Shown: positions 9,483-19,625, counted from the stretch's first letter. The stretch is 64,000 bases of DNA from Mesorhizobium sp. M1D.F.Ca.ET.043.01.1.1 (GCF_003952385.1 NZ_CP034444.1:62001-126000), one strand, 5' to 3'. Notes: a model not told the origin generated them from the sequence alone. Numbers and translations are program-made.

Positions 9483-11939
9483 TCAGTAGAGGCCGCCGCC
9501 GCCGTCCTGGATGGCCTGATTGGCCTGCGGCGACAGCGTGCCGCCGGCACCGTTGGAGCCGTCCGCGCCCATGCCGATGACCCAATAGCTGTCGGCCGGG
9601 CCGGTGCCGGGCTTGAACGCCTCGATGATGGTGTTGGGATCGCCCTCGGCCGCGCGCATACCGGTCTTGCGGTTGATGGCGATCAACTTCATGCCTTCCG
9701 GAACCTGGAAGTCGACATTGGGCGTGCCGTCAAGCGCGACGCGCATGAAGTCCTTGAAGATCGGCGCCGCGAGGCCGCCGCCCGTGGCGCCCTTGCCGAG
9801 GCCGCGTGGCGTGTCGTAGCCCATGTAGAGACCGACGACGAGGTTCGGCGTGAAGCCGATGAACCAGGCGTCCTTCTCGTCATTGGTCGTGCCGGTCTTG
9901 CCGGCGATGTGGCGGCCGAGCTCGGCGATGGTGGCGCCGGTGCCGCGCTGCACCACGCCCTCCATCATCGAGGTGATCTGGTAGGCGGTCATCGGATCGA
10001 GCACCTGCTCGGAATTGTCAACCAGTTCCGGCTCGGCCTGGTTCTTCCATTCGCTGGCGTTGCAGCCCTCGCAGCCGCGCTCGTCCTGCTTGAACACGGT
10101 CTTGCCGTAGCGATCCTGGATGCGGTCGATCAGCGACGGTTTGATCGATTTGCCGCCATTGGCCATGATCGAATAGGCCGACACCATGCGCATCACCGTC
10201 GTCTCGCCCGAGCCCAGGGCCATCGGCAGGTACGGCGCAAGATGATCGTAGACGCCGAAGCGTTCGGCATATTCCACGACAAGCTTCATGCCCATGTCGT
10301 TGGCGAGCCGCACCGTCATCAGATTGCGCGACTTCTCGATGCCCGAGCGCAACGTAGCCGGGCCGGCGACCGTGCCGTCATAGTTCTTCGGCGTCCAGGT
10401 GGTGTTGCCGCTCTGGATGGTGATCGGGCCGTCCATGATCACGGACGCCGGCGTGTAGCCGTTGTCGAGCGCCGCCGAATAGACGATCGGCTTGAAGGAG
10501 GAGCCGGGCTGGCGCATCGCCTGCGTGGCGCGGTTGAACTCCGATTGGGCGTAGGAGAAGCCGCCGACCATGGCCAGCACGCGGCCGGTATGCGGGTCCA
10601 TGGCAACGAGGCCGCCTTCGACCTCGGGCACCTGGCGCAGGCTGTAAGCATTATCGGAGCGATCGTTCTTCTGCACGAAGATGACGTCGCCGGGCTCAAG
10701 CACTTCAGCCGGAGATTTCGCCCGCACGGACTTGCCGTTGACGAAATGGCGCATGGCGAAGCCCATGTCGTCCTTGCTGACGGTTCCTTCGACGCGGTCC
10801 TTGACGAGGTCGCCGGAGACCTGGCGCGACGGCTGAATGCCGATCGTAAGGCCATCGGCGGTACTGTCGAGCACGACGGCCAGCGTCCACTCCGGCACGT
10901 CCTCGAGCCCCTTGACGGCACCGAGAGGCACGCCCCAGTCCCCGGAAATGTCGATATGGGTCGCCGGTCCGCGATAGCCACGCAGCATGTCGTATTTCAG
11001 CAGCCCGTTCTGCATCGCCTTGCGGGCGATCAGCTGGATCTGCGGATCGAGCGTCGTGCGCACCGACAGGCCGCCCTCATAGAGCGCGTTCTCGCCGTAA
11101 CGGGCAATGATTTGGCGGCGCACCTCCTCGGTGAAAAACTCGCCCGCGAACAGATAGGAGCCGTTGCGGCGCGGTTTCACGCCGAGCGGCTCGGCCTTGG
11201 CCTTGTCGCCTTCCTCGCGCGTGACGTAGCCGTTCTCGACCATCTGGTCGATGACCCAGTTGCGGCGCTCGAGCGCCCGGTCGGCGTGCTTGAACGGATG
11301 ATAATTGTTGGGGCCCTTGGGCAGCGAAGCGAGGTAAGCGGCTTCGGCGACGGTGAGTTCGTTGACCGATTTGTCGAAGTAGGTGAGCGCGGCGCCGGCG
11401 ACGCCGTAGGCGCCGAAGCCGAAGAAGATCTCGTTGAGATAGAGCTCGAGGATGCGGTCCTTCGAATAGGCCTGCTCGATGCGGAAGGCCAGGATCATCT
11501 CCTTGATCTTGCGCTCATAGGTCTGGTCGGAGGTGAGCAGGAAGTTCTTCGCAACCTGCTGCGTGATCGTCGAGGCGCCGACCTGGCGCCTGCCGGAGCC
11601 GAAATTCTGCAGATTGACGATGATGGCGCGGCCAAGGCCAGTGATATCGATGCCGGGGTGGTTGTAGAAGTTCTTGTCCTCGGCCGACATGAAGGCGGCC
11701 TTGACGCGGTCCGGGATTGCCTGGATCGGCAGATAGAGGCGCCGCTCGCGGGCGTACTCGGCCATCAGCGACCCATCCGAGGCATGGATGCGCGTCGTCA
11801 CCGGCGGCTCATATTTGGCCAGAACTTCGTAGTCGGGCAGGTCCTTCGTCAGGTGGCTGATGTAGATGGCAAGGCCTGCAGCGACCAGCAGCGCCAGCGT
11901 GGTGCCGATGCCGAAGAAATAGCCGATGAGACGAATCAT
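9483..11939 (-). CDS. bifunctional penicillin-binding protein 1A
   Basis: An 818-residue class A PBP that polymerises glycan strands and cross-links peptides in the periplasm, anchored by one N-terminal transmembrane helix (about 5-28). The glycosyltransferase 51 domain shows the catalytic-glutamate motif EDKNFYNHPG (about 87-96) and the KDRILELYLNEIFFG segment. The transpeptidase domain has SSFK (about residue 480), the SRN motif (KSRNLMTV) and KTGTTND (about 680). Gene name in E. coli terms would be mrcA/ponA. It lies 234 bases downstream of the amidase gene on the same strand; both remodel peptidoglycan. Confidence 0.95.
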   Translation of the reverse strand: MIRLIGYFFGIGTTLALLVAAGLAIYISHLTKDLPDYEVLAKYEPPVTTRIHASDGSLMAEYARERRLYLPIQAIPDRVKAAFMSAEDKNFYNHPGIDITGLGRAIIVNLQNFGSGRRQVGASTITQQVAKNFLLTSDQTYERKIKEMILAFRIEQAYSKDRILELYLNEIFFGFGAYGVAGAALTYFDKSVNELTVAEAAYLASLPKGPNNYHPFKHADRALERRNWVIDQMVENGYVTREEGDKAKAEPLGVKPRRNGSYLFAGEFFTEEVRRQIIARYGENALYEGGLSVRTTLDPQIQLIARKAMQNGLLKYDMLRGYRGPATHIDISGDWGVPLGAVKGLEDVPEWTLAVVLDSTADGLTIGIQPSRQVSGDLVKDRVEGTVSKDDMGFAMRHFVNGKSVRAKSPAEVLEPGDVIFVQKNDRSDNAYSLRQVPEVEGGLVAMDPHTGRVLAMVGGFSYAQSEFNRATQAMRQPGSSFKPIVYSAALDNGYTPASVIMDGPITIQSGNTTWTPKNYDGTVAGPATLRSGIEKSRNLMTVRLANDMGMKLVVEYAERFGVYDHLAPYLPMALGSGETTVMRMVSAYSIMANGGKSIKPSLIDRIQDRYGKTVFKQDERGCEGCNASEWKNQAEPELVDNSEQVLDPMTAYQITSMMEGVVQRGTGATIAELGRHIAGKTGTTNDEKDAWFIGFTPNLVVGLYMGYDTPRGLGKGATGGGLAAPIFKDFMRVALDGTPNVDFQVPEGMKLIAINRKTGMRAAEGDPNTIIEAFKPGTGPADSYWVIGMGADGSNGAGGTLSPQANQAIQDGGGGLY

Positions 11940-12172
11940 ACCCGCTCCAGTCCGAGGTTCGGGATTTTCCTAAACGAAGCCGACAGTCGCGCAAGCTTCA
12001 CGGGGCGGTCCCAATCCGCAATGGAAAACCCATGTCGCGACCATGTGGACAAAATACGGCAGCGCGAAATTTCAGGACTCGGTCGGTTAAATAATAACGC
12101 CACGTGTTGTCGTCGTGCAACGCCGCTTGTGGTTGCAGGATGGCTCATTGGTTGTGGGCGGGTGCAGTCCCT

Positions 12173-13429
12173 TCAGCCGCCAGCCCTGGCTCCGGCTTTC
12201 GCCGCGGCGAACAAGGCGACGGCATTGGTGATGCTCTGGGCCGCCTTGCCGCGCCAGTCGGCGCTGAGCAGCTGCGCCTCGTCCTTGTTGTTGGAGAGGT
12301 AGCCAAGCTCGACCAGCACGGAAGGAACGTCAGGCGCCTTCAGCACCTTGAAGCCCGCCGAGCGCTGCGGGTTGTTGATCAGGCCGACGCTGGTCGACAG
12401 CTCGCCGACCAGCGTGTGGGCAAAGCTCATTGAAAAGCCGTGGGTCTCGCGGCGGATCAGGTCGATCAGGATGTCGGTGACCTCCTTGTTGTCGTCCTCG
12501 AACTTCATGCCGGCGAACTGGTCGGACAGGTTTTCGCGATCGGCGAGCGCCTGGGCCTCGGGATCGGAGGCCTTGTCCGAGAGCGTGTAGACGGTGGCGC
12601 CGCGGAGGCCCTTGACGGCGATCGTATCGGCATGGATGGAGATCAAAAGATCGGCTTCGTGCTGGCGGGCGATACGCACGCGCTCGTCGAGCGGCAGGTA
12701 CACATCGCTCTCCCGCGTCATAAACACATCATATTTGCCGACCGCGGCCAGCTTGTCGCGCAATTCGGAGGCAAAGGCGAGCGTGACGTTCTTCTCGACC
12801 GTGCCGCCGGCGCTCTCCGCGCCGCCGTCGACACCGCCATGGCCGGGGTCGACGACGACTGTGAAGCGGTGTCCAGGCGCCGAGACCGGCCCGGTGCCGA
12901 CGCGGCCGCCCTTGTCGGTGGAAACGGTCGAGCCGGTCGTCAGCGACTGGTTGGCAAGCGCCTCGTCGAATTCCCGTTCGGACGCGGCCGACATGTCGAT
13001 GGCGATGCGATACCCGCTTCCGTCTTCATTCTTCAGCACGTCGAGCTTGTCGACGGCAAAGGGCCCCTTGCCGGTGAGGATCAGCCGCGAGCCCTTGCCC
13101 TGATCGCCGTAGCGGACGGCCCGCACCAGCCCGCGCGGCTTCGCATCCTTGGCGCTGAGGGCGAATCGCGTGCGCGGCAGGTCGACCACAAGGCGGTTGG
13201 GACCGCGCAGCAGGAACCACTTCACGTCCGGCTCGCGGTCGAAGGTCACGACAATCCGCATCTTGGTGGCGTCGCCGGCCATCTTGTAGCCGGTTGCGCC
13301 AAGCAGTCCGTCGGCCCGCGAGGCCGCGGTCGCGCCAAGCAGGACCGCCAGCAGCAAAAGGGCCGTTGCCATCAACTGGAGATGCCCGGCGGCGCCACGC
13401 CACTTGTCTGCGGTGCCTGCCAGTCCCAT
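12173..13429 (-). CDS. N-acetylmuramoyl-L-alanine amidase (AmiC type, AMIN domain)
   Basis: A 418-residue periplasmic zinc amidase that cuts the lactyl-peptide bond of peptidoglycan, usually at division. Seen in order: signal peptide (hydrophobic 20-40, ending near ASRA), an AMIN targeting domain (about 45-150, GATGYKMAGDATKMRIVVTFD), a linker, and an Amidase_3 domain (about 185-410). The catalytic domain has DPGHGGVDGGAES, EKNVTLAFASELRDKL, SIHADTI and a C-terminal glutamate in SVLVELGYLSN, so the zinc ligands appear intact. Its upstream region is shared with the divergent rne leader. Confidence 0.94.
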   Translation of the reverse strand: MGLAGTADKWRGAAGHLQLMATALLLLAVLLGATAASRADGLLGATGYKMAGDATKMRIVVTFDREPDVKWFLLRGPNRLVVDLPRTRFALSAKDAKPRGLVRAVRYGDQGKGSRLILTGKGPFAVDKLDVLKNEDGSGYRIAIDMSAASEREFDEALANQSLTTGSTVSTDKGGRVGTGPVSAPGHRFTVVVDPGHGGVDGGAESAGGTVEKNVTLAFASELRDKLAAVGKYDVFMTRESDVYLPLDERVRIARQHEADLLISIHADTIAVKGLRGATVYTLSDKASDPEAQALADRENLSDQFAGMKFEDDNKEVTDILIDLIRRETHGFSMSFAHTLVGELSTSVGLINNPQRSAGFKVLKAPDVPSVLVELGYLSNNKDEAQLLSADWRGKAAQSITNAVALFAAAKAGARAGG

Positions 13430-14069
13430 CTCTACCCCAGTCGCTCCCGGTTTGGCGCCTTGCGCCGACCTTGTTTCGTAGAAGGGCCTGTCTGGCAGCC
13501 AACTCGATTAACGATTGGTATCCAGAGAAGGTTAACCAAGCCTTTTCATACGGTGAGTGGAGCGCAATCTTCCCCAACGGAAGCGCTTTTTGCCGGCATC
13601 CGAAATCGGGGTTGCCTTCCACCCCGCCAAATCATAAAAGCGACATTGGATCACTGCAATCCTGGAACCGCCCGCCCCTGCAGTTTCCCGCCAGGGGTAA
13701 GATGTGAAGGCGCTTCCGGGTTTCAGGTGATCGCGACGATTTTCGCAGGCGTGCTCCCGTGGCGGGGGAATCGCTTGCGCGATGAAAACGGCCGGGATGT
13801 CCCGCGCCGGCTCTGTGTGAGCAAACAAGCTGGTCCGGCCAAGCCCGGGCTTTGGTTCAAAAGGTTCTGCTGGGTGCCGATGGCTTCAAGCGCAATCATG
13901 GAAAGGTCCGCATCGAACCGCGCCATTGTGGCTGCGGGCGGCACCGCCATCGCGTTGAAGCAGCGGCCGGCGGACATTCAATTATCCGGCATCCACGCAA
14001 ATCCAGGCACACAGCGGCGGGGTCTGCCCTGCCAGCTGCGGCTGATGGCTGCCGGGAGGAAACGAAATA
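13430..14069 (+). promoter_or_regulatory. 640-base region between the amidase gene and rne; probable long rne 5' leader
   Basis: No convincing gene is seen on either strand; the open frames here lack coding character and ribosome binding sites. It must hold the divergent promoters of the amidase and rne. Motifs of note are GTTAACC-like sequences near 13510-13535 and a strong GGGAGGAAA Shine-Dalgarno just before the rne ATG. RNase E leaders are long and autoregulatory in enterobacteria; the same role here is inference. Confidence 0.45.
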
Positions 14070-17018
14070 ATGCCCAACAAGATGCTGATAGACGCCTCCC
14101 ACCCGGAGGAAACACGCGTTGTCGTCGTTCGCGGTAACCGCATCGAAGAATTCGACTTTGAATCCCAGGACAAGAAGCAGCTCAAAGGAAACATCTATCT
14201 CGCCCGCGTAACCCGCGTCGAACCTTCCCTCCAGGCAGCCTTTGTCGAATATGGCGGCAACCGTCACGGGTTTCTCGCCTTCAGTGAAATTCATCCCGAC
14301 TACTACCAGATCCCGGTCGCCGACCGTCAGGCCCTGCTGCGCGCCGAGGCGCAGGAGGCCGAGGACGAAGACGACGAGGAGGCTGAGGCCGGCGAGGAGC
14401 AGCAGGCGCGCGATCGCGGCCGCCGCAGCCGCCGCCGTGGCGGCAAGAATCGCGACCGCGCCGAGCAGAAGCGCGGCGCCGATGCTGCCGGCACCGATGA
14501 AAGTAGCGAAAACGCCGAAGACATCGCGGCTGCCAGTGCCTCCGTCAACGAGCTCGGCGAAGCAGCCGATGCCACAACGGAGGCCGCCGAAACAGTCTCC
14601 GAGACGGTCGAGGCCGTAGCAGAGACAACCGGCGAAGACGAGAACGAGGCACCCGAGGCCGGCAGCGACACCGACAACAGTGACGCCGCCGAAAGCGAGA
14701 AGCCTTCCGAGGGCGGCCCCACCTCGATGGCCGCCAGCATCGAAGCGGATGTGATTTCGGAAGCGGTGCCGCAGGCTGAATCCGCCAGCGAGGCCGCTCC
14801 GTCCGACGAAGCCGCTCCCAGCGAAAGCGATCGCGGCATGCTCGAGGAGGTGCAGTCCGCGCATTCGGACGAGCACGAGATCGAGTCGGTCGGCGCCGAG
14901 GATGCGCTGGAAGAGGTCCGCAACCGCCGCAAGCCGGTTCGCCGCCAGTACAAGATCCAGGAAGTCATCAAGCGCCGCCAGATCCTTCTGGTCCAGGTCG
15001 TCAAGGAAGAGCGCGGCAACAAGGGCGCGGCGCTCACCACCTATCTGTCGCTCGCCGGCCGTTACTCGGTGCTGATGCCCAACACCGCGCGCGGCGGCGG
15101 CATCTCGCGCAAGATCACCAATGCCCAGGACCGCAAGCGGCTGAAGGAGGTCGTCGCCGATCTCGAGGTGCCGCAGGGCATGGGCGTCATCCTGCGCACC
15201 GCCGGCGAAAGCCGCACCAAGGCCGAAATCAAGCGTGACTACGAATATCTGATGCGGCTTTGGGAGAACGTCCGAAGCCTGACGCTGCAGTCCACGGCCC
15301 CGGCCCTGGTCTATGAGGAAGGCAGCCTGATCAAGCGCTCGGTGCGCGACCTCTACAACAAGGATATCGACGAGATCCTGGTCTCCGGCGACGACGGCTA
15401 TCGCGAGGCCAAGGACTTCATGCGCATGCTCATGCCGAGCCATGCCAAGGTGGTGCAGCCTTACCGCGACACCACCCCGATCTTCGTGCGCAACGGCATC
15501 GAAGCGCAGCTCGACCGCATGCTGCAGCCGCAGGTGACGCTGAAGAGCGGCGGCTACATCATCATCAACCAGACCGAGGCGCTGGTCTCGATCGACGTCA
15601 ACTCAGGCCGCTCCACCAAGGAGCATTCGATCGAGGATACCGCACTCCACACCAACCTGGAGGCCGCCGAGGAAGTCGCCCGGCAGCTGAGGCTGCGCGA
15701 CCTTGCCGGCCTGATCGTCATCGACTTCATCGACATGGAGGAGAACCGTAACAACCGCTCCGTCGAGAAGCGGCTGAAGGACCACCTCAAGAACGACCGT
15801 GCCCGCATCCAGGTCGGCCGTATCTCGCATTTCGGCCTGATGGAGATGTCGCGCCAGCGCATCCGCGCCAGCGTGCTGGAATCGACGATGAAGCCCTGCC
15901 CACATTGCGGCGGCACCGGCCATGTGCGCTCCGACTCTTCGGTGGCGCTGATGGTGGTACGGGCGATCGAGGAATTCCTGCTCAAGGATTCGCGCAGCCA
16001 CATCATCGTGCGCACGCCAGCGGCGACCGCGCTCTATGTGCTCAACCACAAGCGCGCCAATCTGGTCGAGCTCGAGGCCCGGTTCGGCCTGACCATCACG
16101 CTCGAAGCCGACGAGACGCTGGGCTCGCAGCACTACGCGATCTTCCGCGGCGCCGTGGCGGAGAAGCCGGAAGGCTTTGTCGAGGTGCGCAGCCTGCCGA
16201 CCTATGTCGAGCCGGAAGAGCCCGAGGACGAGATCGTCGTCGAGGAGGAGGAAGAGGTTTCGGTCGAAGCGGAACAGCCGCGCCATCCGCAGCAGGGACA
16301 GCAGCAGCAAAGGTCCGAGGACGGCGAAGGCCGCAAGCGCCGCAAGCGCCGCCGGCGGCGCGGCGGCAAGGATCGCGACCGCGAGCACCAGCCCCATGGC
16401 GATGCCGTTTCGGTCCCCGCGTCGGCGGATGCCGCAGTGACATCGGACGAAGCAACAGCCGAGGTCACGGCTGAAGCACCGGCCGAGGCGGAAGCGGCCG
16501 AGGACGGTCAGGGCAAGAAGCGCCGGCGCGGCAAGCGCGGCGGCAAGCGCAATCGCCGCGAGGACGGCGAAACCGCTGCGGATGCCGTCGCCGGCGATGA
16601 CCTCGCAGGCGATGAAGCGGACGTCAAAGCTCCCGAAGGCGCGCCGCCGGTCGCGGCAGCCGAAGAGCAAGCAGCGCCCTCGCCCGCCAATGACGATGCT
16701 CCGGAGGCGGAGAAGCCGAAGAAGCCGCGCCGTGCATCGCGATCAAAGAAGGCCGCCGAGGAAACGGTCTCCGAGAAAGCGCCCGAACCGGCGGCGGAAA
16801 CTCCCGCCGAACCTGCGGCCGCCGAACCGGAACCGGCAGTCGCTGCTTCGGCTCCGACCGAGGCCGAAGCGCCCGTCAGTGCGCACCCGACGCGGCGCAA
16901 GCCCCAGTCGACCGACGCGCCGGTCGTCCCGGTCGTTTCGTCCAGCGTCACCGACGAGGCCAAGGCCGAGGAAAAGCCGAAGCGCGCCGGCTGGTGGCAG
17001 CGAAAAGGCTTTTTCTAG
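14070..17018 (+). CDS. rne: ribonuclease E
   Basis: The main endoribonuclease for mRNA decay and rRNA processing and the scaffold of the degradosome; 982 residues. The S1 domain starts at about 37 (GNIYLARVTRVEPSLQAAFV) but is split after residue 90 by a roughly 200-residue acidic/basic low-complexity insert and resumes near 290 (YKIQEVIKRRQ). The catalytic core has VSIDVNSGRST and IDFIDME, holding the two metal-binding aspartates, and the zinc-link CPHCGGTGH. The C-terminal 270 residues are disordered with Arg-rich blocks (RKRRKRRRRRGG) and a conserved tip (GWWQRKGFF). The S1 insert is known in alphaproteobacterial RNase E. A strong terminator follows. Confidence 0.97.
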   Translation: MPNKMLIDASHPEETRVVVVRGNRIEEFDFESQDKKQLKGNIYLARVTRVEPSLQAAFVEYGGNRHGFLAFSEIHPDYYQIPVADRQALLRAEAQEAEDEDDEEAEAGEEQQARDRGRRSRRRGGKNRDRAEQKRGADAAGTDESSENAEDIAAASASVNELGEAADATTEAAETVSETVEAVAETTGEDENEAPEAGSDTDNSDAAESEKPSEGGPTSMAASIEADVISEAVPQAESASEAAPSDEAAPSESDRGMLEEVQSAHSDEHEIESVGAEDALEEVRNRRKPVRRQYKIQEVIKRRQILLVQVVKEERGNKGAALTTYLSLAGRYSVLMPNTARGGGISRKITNAQDRKRLKEVVADLEVPQGMGVILRTAGESRTKAEIKRDYEYLMRLWENVRSLTLQSTAPALVYEEGSLIKRSVRDLYNKDIDEILVSGDDGYREAKDFMRMLMPSHAKVVQPYRDTTPIFVRNGIEAQLDRMLQPQVTLKSGGYIIINQTEALVSIDVNSGRSTKEHSIEDTALHTNLEAAEEVARQLRLRDLAGLIVIDFIDMEENRNNRSVEKRLKDHLKNDRARIQVGRISHFGLMEMSRQRIRASVLESTMKPCPHCGGTGHVRSDSSVALMVVRAIEEFLLKDSRSHIIVRTPAATALYVLNHKRANLVELEARFGLTITLEADETLGSQHYAIFRGAVAEKPEGFVEVRSLPTYVEPEEPEDEIVVEEEEEVSVEAEQPRHPQQGQQQQRSEDGEGRKRRKRRRRRGGKDRDREHQPHGDAVSVPASADAAVTSDEATAEVTAEAPAEAEAAEDGQGKKRRRGKRGGKRNRREDGETAADAVAGDDLAGDEADVKAPEGAPPVAAAEEQAAPSPANDDAPEAEKPKKPRRASRSKKAAEETVSEKAPEPAAETPAEPAAAEPEPAVAASAPTEAEAPVSAHPTRRKPQSTDAPVVPVVSSSVTDEAKAEEKPKRAGWWQRKGFF

Positions 17019-17051
17019 GATTTTCAGCCGATTAAGCTGATCTTTTAACAC

Positions 17052-17083
17052 AAAAATCCCGCGCCATTCGGCGCGGGATTTTT
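17052..17083 (+). terminator. intrinsic terminator of rne
   Basis: A 14-bp perfect stem (AAAAATCCCGCGCC, 17052-17065, with GGCGCGGGATTTTT, 17070-17083) and an ATTC loop. The A and T flanks make it active in both directions. Confidence 0.9.
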
Positions 17084-17105
17084 GCCAGTTACCGCAGAAG
17101 TTGAT

Positions 17106-17348
17106 CTATCGGCGCGAGCGCAAAATTGTTCGCAGGGCGACGGCGCAAACAACAGAGCTGGCTAAGACGATAGTTGCGCCGAACCAGATCGTGGTGCGGG
17201 CATCACTGCATTGATTGCCATATGGGCATACGTGCTGAGCGTCCGCCCAGGCGACGAGTCCCGCCAATCCATAAATTATTGCTAGAGCCGCTCCGATAAT
17301 AAGAACGGTCCACGCAATGGCTTCCTGATCATTGCCGTCCTCCTGCAT
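17106..17348 (-). CDS. small two-pass membrane protein (hypothetical)
   Basis: An 80-residue protein with two hydrophobic segments (about 11-33 and 53-72) joined by a loop holding two cysteines ([11 protein letters not shown]). It ends in a basic tail RTILRSRR, suggesting an inner-membrane protein with the tail in the cytosol. Its ATG lies inside the end of the glutaminase gene (20-base overlap), so it is probably translated from the same mRNA. I do not recognise the family. Codon use looks less GC-biased than that of its neighbours. Confidence 0.6.
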   Translation of the reverse strand: MQEDGNDQEAIAWTVLIIGAALAIIYGLAGLVAWADAQHVCPYGNQCSDARTTIWFGATIVLASSVVCAVALRTILRSRR

Positions 17349-18276
17349 CGGGAGAGAAGATCGACCAGTTCATCACCCTGGCGAGCTTTTCCAGCGCGAT
17401 CGAGCCGAGCTTGGAGTTGCCGTTCTCGTTGAGACCCGGCGACCAGACGGCGAGCGAGGCGACGCCGGGTACGATGCCAAGAATGCCGCCGCCGACGCCG
17501 CTTTTTCCCGGAATGCCGACACGGAAGGCGAAGTCGCCGGAGCCGTCATAGTGGCCGCAGGTCAGCATCAGCGCGCCGATGCGGCGCGCCCGCTCGGCCG
17601 ACACCACGGAGTGCCCGGTCGCCGGATTCCTGCCGCCATTGGCGAGGAAGCGGCCGGCCATGGCGAGCTGCCGGCAGCTCATCGCAATGGCGCAATGGTG
17701 GAAGTAGACGCCCAAGGCCAGCTCCGGCTCGTGGTGGAGATTGCCGAAGGATTTCATGTAATTGGCCAGGGCGAAATTGCGGTAGCCGGTGGCGCGCTCG
17801 GAGGCAGCGACGTCGCGGTCGATGATGATCGTTTCGTCGTCGGCGAGGAACTGGACGAAGCGCAGGATCTCGCCGATCGCCTCGCGCGGCTGATGGCCGG
17901 CAAGCAGGATGTCGGAGATGACGATGGCGCCGGCGTTGATGAACGGATTGCGCGGGATGCCGTTCTCATGCTCGAGCTGGACGATCGAATTGAACGGATT
18001 GCCGGAGGGCTCCCGGCCGACGCGATGCCAGAGCGCATCGCCGACCTTGCCCAGCGCCAGCGTCAGCGTGAACACTTTCGAGACGCTCTGAATCGAAAAC
18101 GACTGGTCGGCATCGCCGGCAAGGAGGACGCGGCCGTCATTGGTGACGGCGGCAATGCCGAATTTCCTCGGATCGACCTTGCCGAGCTGCGGGATATAGG
18201 TGGCGACATTGCCGCGATCGGTGCGTTCCGCCATTTCGGCGGCCACATCGGCCAGCGCTTGCTCGAGTTCCGGCAT
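17329..18276 (-). CDS. glsA: glutaminase A
   Basis: This enzyme hydrolyses L-glutamine to glutamate and ammonia in the cytosol. The 315 residues have the serine-dependent beta-lactamase-like fold of the glutaminase family, with the catalytic SVSK (64-67, in [12 protein letters not shown]), NPFINAGAI and a C-terminal GKSGVGGGI segment. Length and order match the standard family. It starts 6 bases after the aminotransferase stop, so the two form an operon in amino acid nitrogen metabolism. Confidence 0.95.
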   Translation of the reverse strand: MPELEQALADVAAEMAERTDRGNVATYIPQLGKVDPRKFGIAAVTNDGRVLLAGDADQSFSIQSVSKVFTLTLALGKVGDALWHRVGREPSGNPFNSIVQLEHENGIPRNPFINAGAIVISDILLAGHQPREAIGEILRFVQFLADDETIIIDRDVAASERATGYRNFALANYMKSFGNLHHEPELALGVYFHHCAIAMSCRQLAMAGRFLANGGRNPATGHSVVSAERARRIGALMLTCGHYDGSGDFAFRVGIPGKSGVGGGILGIVPGVASLAVWSPGLNENGNSKLGSIALEKLARVMNWSIFSPDAGGRQ

Positions 18277-18282
18277 GGGCGT

Positions 18283-19431
18283 CTATTTCAGCCAGCGTTC
18301 GATGCGCGCCAGCGCCTCGACCATGTCGTCATGGCTGCCTGCATAGGAGAAGCGCATGGTGCGGTGGCCCTGCAGCGGATCGAAGTCGCGCCCGGGGGTG
18401 GCCGCCACATGCGCCTCGGCCAGCATCTTGCGCGCGAAGGCCATGCTGTCATTGGTGTGCCGGGTAACGTCGCAGAAGGCATAAAAGGCGCCGTCCATCG
18501 GCGCCGCGAGCGCGAAACCGAGTTCCGGGAGACGCTTCATCAGAAGGTCGCGGTTCCAAGCATAGCGGGCCTTCACCGCTTCCAGCTCTTCCGTGGCCTT
18601 GAAAGCTTCGATCGCCGCGATCTGCGACAGTTCCGGCGGCGAGATGTAGAGGCTCTGGGCGATGCGCTCGACCGGCCGCACCAGCTCTTCCGGCAGCACC
18701 ATCCAGCCGATGCGCCAGCCGGTCATGCAGTAGTATTTCGAGAACGAGTTGATCACCGTCACGCCGGCGCCATAGGCCAATGCGCTGACATCGGGCGCGG
18801 CGTAGGCCAACCGGTGGTAGATCTCGTCCGACAGCACGGCGATGCCGAGCTCTTCGGCTGTCTTCACAAGCGCCGCGAGCTCGTCCGCGGGGATCACCGC
18901 GCCGGTCGGATTGGCGGGGCTGGCGAACAGCACGCCCTTCAGCGGCTTTTCGCGATGTGCGGCCTTCAGGTGTTCGGCGTGCAGATAGGCGTCCGAGCCG
19001 AGCTCGATCTCGACGATCTCGATGCCGAGCGCGGCCATGATGTTGCGGTAGGCCGGATAGCCGGGCGCCGCAATGGCGACACGGTCGCCCGGATCGAACA
19101 TCGCCAGGAAAGCCAGGTTGAAGGCGGCCGACGAGCCGGTGGTGACGGCGATGCGGGCCGGGGCGACATCGATTCCGTAGTGCTCGCCATAGTGCGTGGC
19201 GATCGCCTTGCGCAGTTCTGCCAGCCCCAAAGCATCGGTGTAACCGATGCGACCGTGCTTAAGGGCAAGAGCCGCGGCTTCTCGGACGCCGGCCGGCGCT
19301 GGGTCCGACGGCTGGCCGACCGCCATCGACACCACGGGAACGCCGGTGGCCTTCAGCCGGTTGGCTTCGGCCAGGATATCCATGGCGTGGAACGGCTCGA
19401 CCTCGCCGCGGCGTGAAAGCGAAACGACCAT
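18283..19431 (-). CDS. pyridoxal-phosphate aminotransferase (class I/II)
   Basis: A 382-residue fold-type I aminotransferase. Seen: the PLP-binding lysine in NSFSKYYCMTGWRIGW (about 235), the SPANPTGAVI segment (about 165-175), the conserved DEIYHRLAY, and the C-terminal arginine region (RFSYAGSHDDM). This fits aspartate/aromatic-type aminotransferases. The specific amino acid is not readable. It is the first gene of a probable operon with glsA and the small membrane protein; glutaminase next door suggests a role in glutamate or nitrogen balance. Confidence 0.9.
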   Translation of the reverse strand: MVVSLSRRGEVEPFHAMDILAEANRLKATGVPVVSMAVGQPSDPAPAGVREAAALALKHGRIGYTDALGLAELRKAIATHYGEHYGIDVAPARIAVTTGSSAAFNLAFLAMFDPGDRVAIAAPGYPAYRNIMAALGIEIVEIELGSDAYLHAEHLKAAHREKPLKGVLFASPANPTGAVIPADELAALVKTAEELGIAVLSDEIYHRLAYAAPDVSALAYGAGVTVINSFSKYYCMTGWRIGWMVLPEELVRPVERIAQSLYISPPELSQIAAIEAFKATEELEAVKARYAWNRDLLMKRLPELGFALAAPMDGAFYAFCDVTRHTNDSMAFARKMLAEAHVAATPGRDFDPLQGHRTMRFSYAGSHDDMVEALARIERWLK

Positions 19432-19466
19432 CTGACCTCTCGTTCAGCCTGCCTTTGTTTTCTGGA

Positions 19467-19508
19467 GCAATTCCGGGCCGAAACCGCCGCGCGGTTCCTT
19501 GGAATTGC
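19467..19508. repeat. palindromic intergenic repeat, GCAATTCC family
   Basis: GCAATTCC (19467-19474) and GGAATTGC (19501-19508) flank a CCGCGCGG-containing centre. I recall this form as a common interspersed palindrome in Mesorhizobium-type genomes. It sits between the divergent aminotransferase and M48 genes. Confidence 0.5.
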
Positions 19509-19625
19509 CTGGGTTCGGCGGCAGCGCCGCACAAATGCCCGATTGATGTGGGGATCACAAGCGCGCAGGAAGTTATCGGCGCCGACTTTTCATCCTTCGC
19601 CCGCTCGTCTACCAGTGGACCTGCC

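Noticed and set aside
9288..12302. A very long open frame on the plus strand (about 1000 codons) opposite PBP1A
   Set aside because: It is antisense to a well-recognised gene with intact motifs. Its Arg/Ala/Val/Leu-rich product without any motif is what GC-rich third-position bias produces on the opposite strand.
17332..19416. A long plus-strand frame opposite glsA and the aminotransferase
   Set aside because: Both minus-strand genes have complete catalytic motifs; the opposite frame has none.
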